From assembly GCA_947561715.1 (NCBI GenBank), contig OX387199.1, positions 7,197,001 through 7,261,000 on the forward strand: DNA of 64,000 nt, read 5' to 3'. Numbering within the stretch: position 1 is the stretch's first letter; each line of letters begins with the position of its first letter. This DNA comes from Ascidia mentula. Taxonomy: Eukaryota; Chordata; Ascidiacea; Phlebobranchia; Ascidiidae. The translations under genes and the position numbers were made by a program. The notes beneath the pieces are model-generated. The model was not told the origin of the DNA. It searched no databases and worked only from the letters and a program-made list of their open reading frames with translations. Of the stretch, positions 46,269 to 61,200 are shown piece after piece.

Positions 46269-49200
46269 TTACAGGTCAGTCTCGAGATAAGGTTTGGGCG
46301 AAGAGTTCCTGTGCTGTCTCATCTGCCTGTGTGAGGCGATACGTTTAGAGTGAGGCTTGTGCTTCGGACTTGAAGTTACCGGAGAGGACGACATGCGCTG
46401 GGCGGGCATTTTGACTTTGATTTCCGGTGGGAGCGCATCTTTTTTCCCGGGCAAGTCCTCTTCACCGTTTGTATGCGACACGGCCCAGGAACGTGGCCTA
46501 CTATCCCTTTCCACACTTCCTACTAACGGCGAACGCATTTCCACTGCATTATTACTGTTGTTATGGTTACCGAGAGACGCGGAATCGCTGCCGGTGGATA
46601 TTACGCTGCTCGAAAGGGACTCCGCATCTTTGTCGCCATCTTCCGGAGGCGAGGATAGATCCGCCGAAGCCACGCGTTGGCGCCGTCGCTTCGACATGCG
46701 CCTTAGAGTCCCCATGTTGGCGACGAGTGAGGGATGTTGGTTGATCCAGTCGTGAAGAATGTCAGGTGTGATTTGTTGGGTCGCGAGGAGTTCGTCCAAG
46801 TATTGGAGTTCCTGCTCCTTTGCCTTTTGACAATTTGGAAGTTGATTTAACATGAGATTTGGGACGAGACAGGGTGCGGATTATGATAACGCTATATCAT
46901 GGAACTTACTACTTTGCTATGTGGCGAGGTCTTAAATATAATATTAAGCAGTTTTATCGTCTAAAAATGTGTTTTTGTCCAATATTATTCATCTCAATTT
47001 CTGATTTCGGGGGTAACAGTTCTTCATCACGACGAATATGTCACATTTTCACCACAAAACGCATTTATTACATTACATCCTAAATTGTTATCAGGCCACA
47101 CCGAGATCAGGAAGCAGGTTATCCTTTTCTACTCCGTATATGGTTTAAGCGGCGCGTCCAATGTGGTCAAAATTATACCGAATGAAACACCTACCTTCAA
47201 TTCCCGTTGTAACGCCCTCTTTTTCAACAACTTCTCGTTGCGTACCGGATCACGCGAAAGCATCGTCATTTTCCTACGCAAGGTGGCGCGTCTTTCCCTG
47301 CCCTGGAAGTCGACCTCGGCATGTTTTATGGCGGTAAAAAGTTCCCCAATCCCTTTCTTTTCATGCAGTTCGGCGGTAAGCGCCGCCGCCATATCTTTGG
47401 ATGGCAAGTTGGGGGAATTGGAACTGGTGCTGGGAGTCGCTGCAACAATATTGAACAACATTAACGCATGGTTTCTCGTTCGGAACCAGCAACTTGGCTA
47501 ACGACAGGGTGGTCATCCATGAGGTCGGACGAATCGATTTATCGGAAGCGAACTTGAATAACCCCTAACCGTTTAATCGGTGACCATGTCGTTTTAGTTT
47601 ACTTGGTGTTGATTGAAGAAAAAAAGTAGATTATGATCAAGGGAAACCGCACATGAAACAAGTGTAACCATTGTGAACAGTAATCCCGTCAAACAATCGT
47701 ACATAGAAGGGAAGGAAGCAGTTTAAAAAAAAGCCGGACACTCTAACATCAAAAACTTACAAGCTCTCCTTGTTGATTCGTCACCCACGAGCTTAGGTCG
47801 GCCGGCGCCGTCACGCCTGGGTGAATTCGTCGTCAAAGTTGAGGGATTCTGTGACGTAACAAACCAATTTGTAGAAACCACGACCACTTTGGGGAGTTGA
47901 TTACACATAATAGAAAAGTCAAATCTATAATATGCTCATCATTATAAGCAAGCGTTTTGAACATCATCGCTGCTGTGAAGTATCTGACTGAGTTGCAAGT
48001 ATAAGTGTACTACATAACTTCTCACTACCATACCAGATTTGTAGAGAGGTTGGTTAGGGCTGGTGATGATGAAGCGTGACTTAAACCCTTTTGAGGTTGC
48101 AAAGACGTTTTTGAAGGTCTGAAAACAAACAGATTTATTAGGCAACTTATTTTAACGACGTTGGGAAATAAAACAGGGATGATGACTCATGTCACGCCCT
48201 CGACACGCCCACTTTGTTTAGCCACTTACATCTCTTCCAATTCGGTTGAATGGGGACGGGTGTAGAAATCGTTGTGGACGACGCTGGAAGTTGACTTCCG
48301 CTTTTTCTTCTTCCTCTTGCTCGTAAAGAGAGCTGCGATGGCGCTCGCCGTCGACGAGGACTTGGTCTCCTCCTGATTGGAGGTAGGAGGAGACATGGGA
48401 TTGCTGATGCGGATTTTGGGCGAGTTTGGAACTGATGATTGCCGCATCCGGATGTCCTTTGCCTGATAAACCGAAAGATTTCGTGAAAAATTGGTTAGTT
48501 CAGGTTTCGAAAGTGCGAATTGTGCACGAGTAAGGCATTATGATACTTTTTATTTGCAAAAATTTGAAATATTGTGTTGTAAAGTGTTTTGTTACTGTTG
48601 TGTAAAAAAATAGACAGAGGTATGGATATTTCGTTTTGACAAATGTAAAAAAAACACACCCTCTCAGCCGCCACTTCCTTTGCCTTAATGTATTTGCTCT
48701 TCCCCTCCCCGTCACTTTCCGAGGCAGTCCGCAATGAAAGGGAATCCAAACTCTTCGACATCGTCTTGTCCAACTTCTTTCGCGGCGCCTGACCTTTGTG
48801 GCGTCGTTGCTCAGGCGTGACATTAGGCCGAACACGTGACGGCGACGGAGGTAGTGACGTCATTGAACCTCCAATGGACAAAGACGTGCTCGACAAAGCG
48901 GGGCTTAACCCTGCAGTTACATTCTCGTCTCCGTCGCGTTTAATTGATTCCGATTGGCTGCGAGAACGCACGTGACCGTTTACTTGTGTGCTGATTGGCT
49001 GTGCGCTGGTGACGCTAAGGTGGTTGCCATGCAACGCGCTGGACGATATGTTATCGGGAGTAGTTTGAGATCTGCCTTTTTCTGGTGAGCTGTCCCCACT
49101 TTCCAATACTTTTTCCAAGTCTGCCGAGGACCGATCGCCCGTCGATTTTGATTCTTCCGTGTCACTCTCGCTAAAATAAACGTCCTCTGTCGACCAAACA

Positions 49201-52200
49201 GAGAGTGTTACTAAAATTTAATGATTATCCCATATACCAATACGTTTATAAAGCTAGTTACTATCTTGTTTGGTATATTTGTACTGAGAAAACTGACACG
49301 CGCAACAAAGCCGTAATTCAAAACCATTGCAATTTACCCTGAGGTTTTGTTTCCCCTTCGCCATGGTTTCCTTCAAAGTTGTATTCGATTGCGGCCAAAC
49401 CCATTTTGTTCATCCACTTTGACATGTCCATTTGGCGTTCGGCGGCAAAGAAGAATGTTTTGCGCTTCTGGTGGCTGATTCGAAAGGCCAGTTTGCGTTT
49501 GCATTCCGGTGCTGGCGCAATCTACAGACATATAATATGTTTGCGTGTTAATATAGCTGCAACCTCCATACTCTGGCAATAATATGCAGTCGTATTTCAA
49601 GCGATGTCGTCGAATCGCCTGATTAATGGTTCTAATGCCTTTCGCGACAGTCCATCTATCAAAGTCAAACTGGCCATCCGTGATTTAAATCCGCTCTCCA
49701 CATCCCGTTATGTTGTCCGCGTCACGTTAGATTTGGGCTTGCATTACCAACGAATAGATAATTTATAGTGACTACTTCCGCTCATAATGATGTCAATAAC
49801 GCCACATTTTGATGGGAGGTAACGGTTCGAGATCATGAGGTATTTTTCGATTGTATGATTATTTGCGACTGGCCGATAAAATCTAGGTAGGTAAATACGG
49901 CCCATGTCAGTAAATAAATTTGATGCCCTGTTCTATGTTGTGGGAAGTTGAAACCAGGGAAATGATGGTGTTTAATTATACCGTAGAATATTTGTCAGTT
50001 TTGTTCAATATAAGCCAGGATTTCCTACAACGGTCACACGATTTTTCCTCGAAGCTGTTAAAGCAGTTTAATTCCTACCAACTACAAGAGGACTGACTCG
50101 TATGACACACACATATTTCACCCTTTTTCTGCATCACCTTGTATCCGGGTAGACTGATGTAGGATTCCGCTCTTCTGTCGTCGTCATCATCGTTGCTACG
50201 GTAACAGTAGATAGCGCCATCCTTGATTACCACCCACCTCTTGGACCACTTCTGAGCCAGAGGTCCGCCACCGCTTGTGGTCGCCCCGTTCTTCTTCTTC
50301 CACAGCCAGCCCTGGCAGTCGCCCCTGCCCAGGTCTTTGCAGGAGATTCTTCGCTGGCTTTTCATTTCGGCTTTATAGTTGTAATATACGGGGTAAGGCA
50401 CGGATGGGGAAAAAGCGGATCTAATACGTTTCCAAGCGCGCATGGTTTGGTGTTTAGTGACGTCGTAGGATGGTGACGGTAAGGTTTCGAATTTAAGTAT
50501 TAACAAAGGCACGGTATAACTAATGCTAAAAGACGCTAATTTGTCGATTGAAAAAATTAAAAATACAATAGGATTTGCCTGCTTAGTGAGATTAGTTTAT
50601 TCCTCAGTAAATCGAGTTTTTTTGGGCACTTTAATAAAATAAACTTCATACAAACCTATTCTTTTACTATTACTATAATACTGGTCAAAACTACCAAAAT
50701 CTATTCTAAAAACCCAGGGATAAACTTGTCTACTTCATACTGTTCGAGTTTTTATTCATTTCAACATTTCATCTTGCCTGTGACAGGCTCTTTTTGCTTG
50801 TTTGTGTTCAAATTGGCAGCAAGATCATCTCCAATGCTACCAACTTTTTCCTTAGCTTCGATAAAAGTCCTTGCATACACGGCACACTGTAGTCACCACC
50901 TGGTCAATTGAACTCAAACTAATCCTAACGTTATATCGCTGACAAACAAAGTGATCTCTGCAATAAAATTCTACTTTCAAAAGACAAATCAAGACAAGGA
51001 ATACGCCTACAGACAACAACGCCCAATGGTAGCAATTAAAATGCTCGTAAAAAATAGCAACGGGGTGGTCGCTTTTTGGATACAAGTGGAGCTTTCTGAT
51101 ATTATCAGAATTATAGCATAGCTGTGTAAGTATCCCAATAACTACACATTTAAGTGTAACTTTCTAAAACTTTGTGTCAATCGCATTAGTAGCGGTTCCC
51201 GCGTTACCAACAGTGAGACAAGGAATCTTATTAAAGCTGCGTACAGGGCGGAAAATCTATCGATAACTTAGGTTTTAACGACTGGCGACCTGCACAAACC
51301 GGTAATGCTTCATTGCAGTTAGATCTGTCACGTACCTTTGTAACCTTCTGTGCACTCGACTGCTACACACTATAGATACTTTTTTACATACTACATACTA
51401 TAAAACAGACCAGCGAAGGGCGACGATGCATTTTATACGATTATTATATATAATCATTTTTTTTTAGCAAATCAATATTGAAAAATATCGAGCTCACCTG
51501 AAAGAAAGTTGGCGACCCTGCTTTTCTCGGGGGTTTCCTGTAAACATGGAGTTTTAAACAACCTTAACTTTACAGCTCACAAGTAAAGCACGCTACACAA
51601 CTTTTCTATACACTAACAACCAAAGGTTTTGGAAAGGTCAAGAGGAAATAGGATGCAAGCTCAAGCTAAGCGAAAGGGTTAATAATAGTTTAGTCATGCT
51701 GAACAACACAGAAATTAAGCGAAGTTTCGAATATTTTTACTAAAAATATTTGAGTCTATGTGATGTTCAAACAGCGTGAGTTTCGTCGTTTATGACGCCA
51801 TGTGTCATGCGTGGTGATACTAAAGGAAGTCGTATGCTTATTGCGTATTCTTCCATACGTTTTCGCGGGTTTTACGGTTTTAATTAATTGTGCACTATTT
51901 ATGGATACAGTTGAAGTTTAAAATGAAACGTAAGTCATTAGAATGGGTTCAAGAGCATTGCGTTTTAAAGGCGAAAAGCTAAAGACTGAAGAAATCACAG
52001 CAGGTCGTTGAGAGGACAGCGAAGCCCACATGCAAAACAGTTTGCACCTTTGACTTTTTGCTCCGATTCTGGCTCTGCACAGCGCCACAAGGCGTGAAAA
52101 AACACAAAAGTAAAATAAGTGACCCTTTAGTATCACAACTAAAAACACCCTTATCCGACAGCACGTGTTCCAGCGCCGCCGGCCTAAATCTACGTCCGGT

Positions 52201-55200
52201 CACCCGTTAGTGCGCTTGTGTCTTTCGCACACGAACGCCCGGAATTCCGGAAAAAGAAACCATCTGTTTTGAGACTTACGCGATTTTCAGGGAGTACTAG
52301 CCTCAGTGTGAGGCTTTCGGTAGTCTCTGGCTTGTTATCCTGCTACAATTGCGATAAAGCTTTCGAATTTCAAGTAAAAAACAGCATTTTGCCACCCGAA
52401 TGAGCGTGCAATAGTTTCACGATCACGTGCAGTGCTTGCCAGGTAAAATTTGTCCTATGCCTAACGTTAGAAAGCTAAACACCTTAACGCTAGAAAGCTA
52501 AACACCTTAACGCTAGAAAGCTATGGCGAACTTATGGCTACTATCAGAATACGGGTGAATTATTTTGGCGTACACGTTACAGTCACTGTATCAGTATAAT
52601 GTATGAAGGTTTTTTACCTTTCGAAGACGAACAGGAACACCGGCTACGATTTTAACGTCGAAACTGCAAAGTAAAAATATAGGTAATGTTTGGGAATATA
52701 AAGTAGCAAAAAATGTCGGTCAGTTATGTTATGCGCGGATAAGAAAAAGCCAACAAATCAGAAAACAAATGTTTTCTCATAAATATAACAGATACAAACT
52801 TTCAGGAAATTATTGAGTAGGAAAGTCCTACGATAAGCCAAACCATTTTCAGCTAAACGTATCGCAACAGGAATTACTTTGTATGCTTGTTTTGGTTAAT
52901 GCTTCCGATTAGCCCATTCAGTCAGTATAAAAACGTCCATAGACCAGGAAACGTGGGTATGCTACAGGTACACAGTCGAGCAGGCACATAACTTAACAAC
53001 TAATTTAAAACAACCAGGTGAAAAACCTTAAAAAACAAACTCTTTTAAACACATACACTACGTACAACTTTGTACGATAAAGAGCAAGAAAGGCTGTGTA
53101 CAAGTACAGGTTAGATGCAACACAACCTATCGGCTCCTTCGCTGCCTTTCCGGCGAAATTTGACCTTGGTTTGTCGTAACGAGGACAACCAGGTTCAGTA
53201 ATCACCGAAAACAACAATATTAGAAACAACCATGATCGTCTGCTGATTCCCTAGAGATCAACTTCTGCGCGCAAAACTGCACAGCTGACGTACTTGCAAC
53301 AACAGAACAATTAATTCATTGATTATTTACCAGCGCCACGGCCTAAAATACAAAAATTGTGACCCCGCACTATTGCACTAATGAGAAGTTACAAGTTACG
53401 CATGACAACTTCAAACGTTCCCAATAATACTGTAATAATTATACAACATGCACACAAGCAGTCCTACGACGTACTTCACACCCACGTGTATCCACACGTT
53501 AACATATGCAAACAGCTTTAAAACTGAACTAAACCTGTAGACTAAGGTTTATACACGTCGAAATGATCTCTAGCTACAGGCTGCACATGCTGCTACCCAC
53601 CAAATTACTGTCACCCTTACATGAAGCAACAGGGACGGAGAGAACGAAAGCAGTGCGTCATGCGGAAGTAACACAGCAGCATAATGCTGACTGCGCTGTA
53701 GAAACGGAGTCCCATTAATCAAAACAATGTGTGACATCCGTCAAAATGTCTGCATTGATAGACTTATGTTTATATACGGTGCTGATACTTCAATTGGCAG
53801 TGGCTCTGGTGGGACGTTTGTGATTGGTTTAGGTTACTAACAGGTCACCTGCTGCAAATAAGCTGGTTTCGCACACATCGAATTGGGAATAATAACATAG
53901 CAGGAAATTTGTAGTAATACTCGGGAAGCTACAGACCATCTGACGAAATTTATACATTGTGTAAAACATGACAAGTGTTTATGACGTTTAAATTAATAGA
54001 AATCAAAAAATGCAGCTGACGTTATTTCACTCATTGGTAACACCGACTACTCTACAAAAACACCGTATTGTTTTCGGCCAAGCGAAACAGCATTTCAATC
54101 CCAACAGGAGGTGTTGTGTGGCGTAACACACACTCGAAACACGGATATTGCTACTCGATATCAAATTTCCACATGGCTGATACAAGGAGCAAATCAAATC
54201 TACCCTGTTTATGAACACTCGAGTGAAAGCGAATAGAAATCATATTTTCACTTGACACACAATGAAGGAGTTTCCAATGGCAACGCACCTGAATGCGGGA
54301 CGCAACCGTACGCCACCCTCAAACCTGACAGCCCGAATAAATTTTCTAAACAAAAATGCCGCACAACTGGTGTTTTTGTTTGCCTCGTGCACGGAAATTG
54401 TTTGGCATATTGATCGCGTCTTCTAATTAGAACTGTCACAAAAGGCTGGTTTGCCACCAGGACATGACAAATAACTTGATACAGAACAACATGCCTGACA
54501 ACATCTGTTAACAGATTACGTGAAGTAAGTTGCTTGAAAACTTTCTTACAGTAAGCAACAAAGCTTCGTATTCTAGTTTCCAAAGCATTTACCAACAAAC
54601 TGTTTTTTACTTCCATTCAAGTCGGCAACATTTCGCAGTTCAATGTATTTCTGTCCTTCCAGTGTTGCGAGGCCTGTGCACCGGTGTACACAACTGCATT
54701 TGGGCCTTGAAAGCACAAACAACCGAAACAAACTACACCAGTATCTCTCAATCGCAGTTTGTCGAGAAAAAGTTACCAAATAGTAACTGTAAACAGTAAG
54801 TGACAGTGGATTGCAGGTCATGACATGACGCCGAACCCGTTTAATGAACCGAAAAAAGCCATGTTGTCAGGCAAGCTTTGCGAAATTACGCGCGTCACAT
54901 AGTACTATTGTATAGTAAGCACACGATACGACAATATTGTTCCGTACATTAAAATTTTTATTGCGTTATAAAGGACTTGTTAGCACTATGAGCAAGTCCA
55001 GAGGAATATATTCGGTATTTTAAAGAAATAAACAACAATTTTAATGATAATAGTTTTTATGATCTGAACTCCTTGTTAACCATAATCTGTTTTGAAACAG
55101 CAGCAACTTTCACGCCTACGGTTTTACCACGACTCATGTCCCATAATCAAAACATAATCCTCTATTTTGTTCAAAACCTGCGTTCTTCTGCAAAAGTTTC

Positions 55201-58200
55201 AACAGATTATTGCGGTAACACTTTTCAGATGACCATATAGAACTTGCAACTAGAATGTTTCACATAGGCCACATTACAAAAAAGTTTAAATTGAAACACT
55301 GTCAAAACCCAGCAGCGCGCACGTGTTCGGTCGAGCGTAACAAAGCATACAGGGCATTTTTAAACCGGAGGGTGTAACTTGTTTCCACTTGAAAACCGAT
55401 CGACCGTAAAGGTTTTCACGCAGCAAAATGTACAGCACCCGGTAAAACCCCAAGCACAAAAGTGAAACTTACCATTGGCTATTGGTTGTTGCAACTACAT
55501 GTAAACCTACACGTTTTTCATTAACTGGAAGTTCAATTTGAGCCACAGTTAAGTTAGTTGGTTTCTGAGGGAGTTGGACTTAATCAACCGGAGCTCTGAC
55601 AACGAACTGTGCCCCAATTAGAAGTATGATACAGAATCAATATTCACATGACAACCAATAATTTCCGCATTTTCCTTGTTTTGTTTTGAAAATCATTTGG
55701 TTACAGCAATCACACCACATACCCATTCGCTACCCCACACGACATGAAACTGCTGAAACCTTACAAGCTGCTCTCCAGCGAGGCGAATCATTCCAGCAAA
55801 TGTCACAGAACACCACTGGGGTTTTTGCACACTCAACAATGCTCGCCTACAAATCCAGTCTTCGTATTTACAACATGGCTCACTTCGAAAAAACTTAGTT
55901 CATCTTTCTATAAAATCATTGCTAGCTTGGCATTGCATCAATCTGCCGCGGAAACAAGACAGAAACCTTTGGGTACACACTATACTGGGCGGAAACGGGG
56001 CTGAGTTATCATTTAAGTTAATGTTTAACGAGCAGAAACCGCTGTTTTTCATTTGGCATCAAGAGGAGTGGAAGGGGTTGCGTTGAGCCCCTTTCAAACA
56101 TTTCCTTGTCAATCGCTAACTTGTATGAGCAACTTCTGACGCGAAATGTGTGCTTGAAACAACCCACAAGCTCCCTGTCGCCGTACACTGGCTACAGTCG
56201 CTACAACGCCTATTTTGCAACAGCCAACAACCGTACATCAAGAAACTGCTGAAGCCGATATATAAAATAGACACGCAGTATAACACATTGGTTTTTAACA
56301 AACTTAATCTCAGGCACTGTTACTGCTGAAAACTTGGGCATCTGAGCTGTCTCTCGCCTATAAGGTTTATATTTGGTCCTTTCAAACGTAAAACCACACC
56401 TTTCAATACAGTCTGCGACGCAAGTTTTGTGAATAGAAATAGAAAACGTGACGAAACTGCTGGGATCGTCGAGTCTGTAACAAACTACCTTTCTCCTATG
56501 TGTTTGACGCAGATATGTTACGGACCGGTGGTCGAGTGTGATGAAAGCATTTACCCAATTACAAGCCTTTCAAATGGTAAATGCGATCGCACCAAAGTAA
56601 CAACCAATGAAGACGGCTTTCAAGGATAACTTTAACAAACGTTTTGCAGCGCGTTCCTTTTTTCCACTGAATAAAATGCTGAAATTGTATACCGTGTACG
56701 CCACTGCACATAGCTCACAACATAAGCACAATAGAAATATTGTCTGAAATCAAATGCAAACGCGCACTAGAGAACTGTCTCTACGCCCCATACACTCAAC
56801 AACTAGCTACCAGCACCTCTACTGTTGCTATGCACTAGTACACGGCTATAGACTTTGCTTTGAGTAGCCCCGGGCAAACATCTTCAAGATTCCTTATCGC
56901 AACGTACAAACTCGACAGGTCAGCTACGCGTGCCCATTAGTTCCACTGTTGCGGGTACGCGGTGCAACGTGGAGGCAAATCCTACAGAAAAAGTAACTGT
57001 GGTTCTGCTTTAACAAAAGGTTGTCCCCAAAGAAGGTCCTTAGGCGGTAAAGTTTTGGATTGTTAGGGAAATAACAGCTTTGGTTGAGAACTGAATAAAC
57101 ACACTGAGCAAGGATTTTCGTTTAAACAATCCTTAACTGTCAAGGGGCATGAATACAAAAGAACTTACTGGGCAATTGTGTTCGCGCTTTTGTGCGCCAA
57201 AAACGTTTTGGTGACTTTGATCGTTAACAAGCGGAAATACAACCATAGGATAATGTGGAATTTTAGGCTGAAAATTCTCATAATCTGCCAGTGTGTTTCG
57301 GTGCTGGAGTGGAAAGGGAAAAAACGTTTTGTGTTTGCTTGTAACTAAGCGTTATTCATATGCGCATAAATATAAGTTAGTTAATTTTAATCGCGACATT
57401 TCGATTATTTTCAATTGTCAGATCCCAAATTTCCACATTCAGTTGCAACAAATGAATCTGCCCCATCGCGTTGACGAAGCGCGAAATATTTTCGCTAAAA
57501 ATATGAAACCACGAGCAAACAGTCCAGTCCACGCCACAAAATATCAACATGAAATATTAAAAGCCTAAAAATACAGGGTTTCTCCAATTATCTGTTCAAA
57601 TATTAAACCTCTCTATGTTGGGAGCTGTCTAAATAACACACACACAACCCTACTGGAAGGAACTGACAAGCACAACTGTTTTCTTTCGCGTGCTGTGAAG
57701 GTAGATCAATAATTCAAAAAACAGGAGAACTGGGGCCACTAGAAATTCGATACAAGTTTTGCAAATACAATTTTTGTTTAAATAATGCTACTGTTTTCTA
57801 GGCAATTGAAACAAATATAAGAAACCATATCATTGGTAAGCGATGACATCGAAAAATTTAATGTTTTTAAAGCTTGCTTGCGCTTTTTAGTTCAACGTAC
57901 CGAAAAATTTTACCTCTACCCATGTATCTACTGGGAGACGGACTTTGAAAGGCTATAAGTTGGTTTAAGGCCGAAAACACTGCGAATTGGATATGGAGGC
58001 ATAGTAATAAAAGTTGAGCATGAACGGAAAACGGTGCGTGCCTTACCTGTCATGTAATTGCGGAACACTCTTTGAACGAGGAGAGAGTTTTGGAGATAAA
58101 GACATCTGCACCTCACCCATCTCTGAATTAAAAAATGCGCTAGTTGAAGCAAAATGCGTAATACGGAGTCCGGCAATTAAAACAGGACGCACAAAATGGA

Positions 58201-61200
58201 ATTTATGAATCGACAAATTTTTAAATGGTGAAAGTTTTTTTTAATGTTGATGACAGAAATTATATTCCAAAAGCTTTTGGCCAAGTGTTGACTTACTGTA
58301 AAACCTATTTAATTGACATTTCTAGTGTTAATCTAATTTCAACATAAAGAGTACGTGAAAAGCGCTTTACTTTCGATAGCAGCATTGTATGAAGTTCTGG
58401 CTGACTTCGGAGAGTTAGATGCAGGGGAGGTGGGTTGGTTAACATAGTCGTGATCCTTCTGAAAATATAAAACGACAACATTACCGCATAGCAGTTACAT
58501 TATCCCATACCACCAAAGCATATACTACACAACTTCAGAAACACTAAATAGTGACATTTAAGAACTATAGCAGGTTATAGCAGGCAGAAACAGTAAGAAC
58601 AATAAACTATTCGCATTACTTTGTATTGGTTTAATTTCTCGATCATTCCGTTTATTCGTTGATCCCGCGTCACCGGTGACGTCACTTTCATCGGGTGTAT
58701 GTCGGGGTCTTGGGATTGAGACCGGTTCAAGGGTGCTTGAGCTAAAAAGAGTGTGTATTTATGACGTAACAATGTACATTATCGCGTCACAACAGTTGGA
58801 GGGTTTTTTACCTTTGGATTCGTCTTTAAGAAAGTCCAGACTTTTGTTTCTTTTCAGACTTGTTCTGGGTTTGGGAACTGGTCTCTTCAATTCCTCCTTC
58901 TTTGGTTTCATGGCCACAGGTGGAGGACTCGGAGCACCTATGGATCTTGAAAGGACTTTCTCCGAGGGAGGATTCCATTTAATGGGAGACGGGGTCGCTC
59001 TAGCGAGCGGTGATGTCACAGTTGAAGGAGGACTTTGGTGCGGAAAGGACATTCTTTTAGGAGGAGGAGAAGGGGTCTTCGCTACCCCGGGAGGAGCCTT
59101 TACGCTGATCTTCATTCCTTGGTTGCGCAACTCCGACTTGAGGTCGTTGATACGATCCAAGCTTCCTTTGGGAGATGAGGACTTTTGAGCAAGTTTTGGG
59201 GAAGTTTTCGGAGGAGTATCACATCCCATAGCGTCATCTTTTTGCTCCGTAGAGAGAAGGGTGGGGGTGCTTGAGCTTCTGGACCTCTTCTTCTTATCTT
59301 TTGCTCTCTTGGAGCTCACTTTGGATTTTAGGAGGGATTGTATGGAGGTTGGTTTATCGGGAAGCGCTGGTTTCTGTTGGGCGGGAGGTCTGGAAATAAT
59401 TGGAGTTTTTACACCAAAAAGTTGGATATTTTGATGGAAAAACACAAACAAATGCATTCTTAACATTAAAAAAAAAATAATTCCCAACTCCTATAACTAC
59501 AATGCATTAGGTCGGCGTCGCTCTTGAAAGTGTATGGTGTTATTGTTTGTTTCTGCAAGGAACTTGGAAGGCAATCGCTGTTAGTAATTAAAGGTATACT
59601 GTCTGTGCGCCACTAGAAATCAAAACCTTTTGGTCTGATTTGTCAAATGATTGTTTTTTGCCTCCAAACACCAACATAAGCCAAAAATGTGGGGATGCTT
59701 ATCATCAGGGTTGGTCATAAAAACACTGATGCACATCTAAGGGTTGGGCAAACTTAGGAATCACTGCATTCACATAAAGCACTTACTCAAGGTTAACGGA
59801 CATCGCAACCGATGATTGCACAGGCAACGATGCCTGACGCGAATGGTAGACCTGCTGCAAATGTGCAGCGTCAGCGGAATTACGATGAGTCAGCTTGGAT
59901 ATCGACGACGAGCGTGGCGGTGGCTTCGGTGCGGTGGAAGATCTTGGTCGCTCGATAGATGGCGCCCCGGAGTTTGTTTTTTCACTTTCAGGGAACTGGG
60001 TGTTCAGGTTCGGTGGAATTGATGTGGTGTTGTTGCTGTTATTATTGTTGGCGTTGTAATGACGATGACGACGTTGGCTTTCTATCGCCCACTGCTGGTT
60101 GGAGGGAAGGTGTCGTCTTTTCCCGCTAAGTAAGTTTTTTATCGTCAAGCACGTTTTCTGATCTTTCACATGCCACCAGTAAAAAGTTAACATACTAAGT
60201 GGTATAAACGATGTTTATTTGCAATACTGTATCTAGAAGTTGTTCTAGACATAATTTTAACGAGGGTTTTAATTTCACCGACGTATCGCCTACCAATTGG
60301 TATTTTCCTCTTGAATAAACTTTGGACAAAACAGAAACATTATACACGAATGTACTGACTTATTAAAGCAATGCACCGCCTAAAGCCCTAACCTATCTCA
60401 ATAAATGTTTTGGTTATTTCACTTCAGAATTTAAGGGTTGCCACGATTTGATATTCCAAGAACCAACGCAATCACGCCTGACAACGTAATTCCAGCAGCT
60501 ACAATATACCACAGTAAACAAAGTCGTACCTAGTATAGCGAAGACGATACGCGTCCTCGGAGGAGTGATTTGATTGGCTGGAATTCGTACGTGGTCTGCC
60601 CTGTTGGGCGGGAAGTGCGCCGGAGTTAAGTGGTCGAAGCTGCTCACGTGGTTCGTTCTGCTTGAGTGCGTTGTTGTAATAATTCGGTGGCATGGACACA
60701 GGACGCTTGTTGAAAGGCGGTGCGTGCCGACGATATGATCTGTAAAAATATTGGTTTAAGATAATTGCAAAGATCAGGTTTATCTTTTGGGGGAGAACGT
60801 AAACAAATACGCTTTCAATAAAACGTGAACCGGTTCGCTGATTTGCAAGCACGGTTTATTTTAAATCTTAAAAAGGTTTATCTAGACTCTATGCTATGTG
60901 GTGATGTACATTCGACCGACCAGAAAAAAGACCCCATTTACAGCAACTGTAAAATGTACGCAAAAACGTACATTTACCCACAGCGAAAAGCTTGGTTGGG
61001 ATTTTTCTGGCATGTAAAAAACAGAGCTACAAGTAAGTTTCTTACCACAAAAAAAGCAGACATGCTGGCAGGATATATATTAACAATGCTTCTGCATAAA
61101 ATTATAACACTAATTGCTAAACTATAATCTGCTCTCAAAAAACGTCTTTTGCGTCGTTTCCTGACTGTTTGCGACACCCAAGAAAGCATTGAAATATACA

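Larger units (their letters stand above)
50444..58370. other. large intron of CNK copy 2 (except a 40-nt candidate exon)
   Basis: About 7.9 kb without a supported independent gene. The only phase-consistent exon found is 51498-51537. Open frames at 54248-54616, 55686-56004 and 57293-57568 lack start, splice or family support. The length and AT-rich spacing suggest regulatory content or an alternative promoter for the PH-start form. Confidence 0.4.

Noticed and set aside
52618..52663. A 46-nt candidate microexon of the CNK gene with good splice signals
   Set aside because: Its only open frame enters in phase 2, while the preceding CNK exon ends in phase 1. In that phase it hits TAA.
53330..53345. 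A 12-nt candidate microexon (GCCGTGGCGCTG) in the large CNK intron
   Set aside because: Too short to support by consensus alone and not needed for phase.
54248..54616. A 122-aa minus-strand frame in the CNK intron
   Set aside because: No ATG context, splice or family support. Overlapping frames on the other strand are equally long, as expected by chance.
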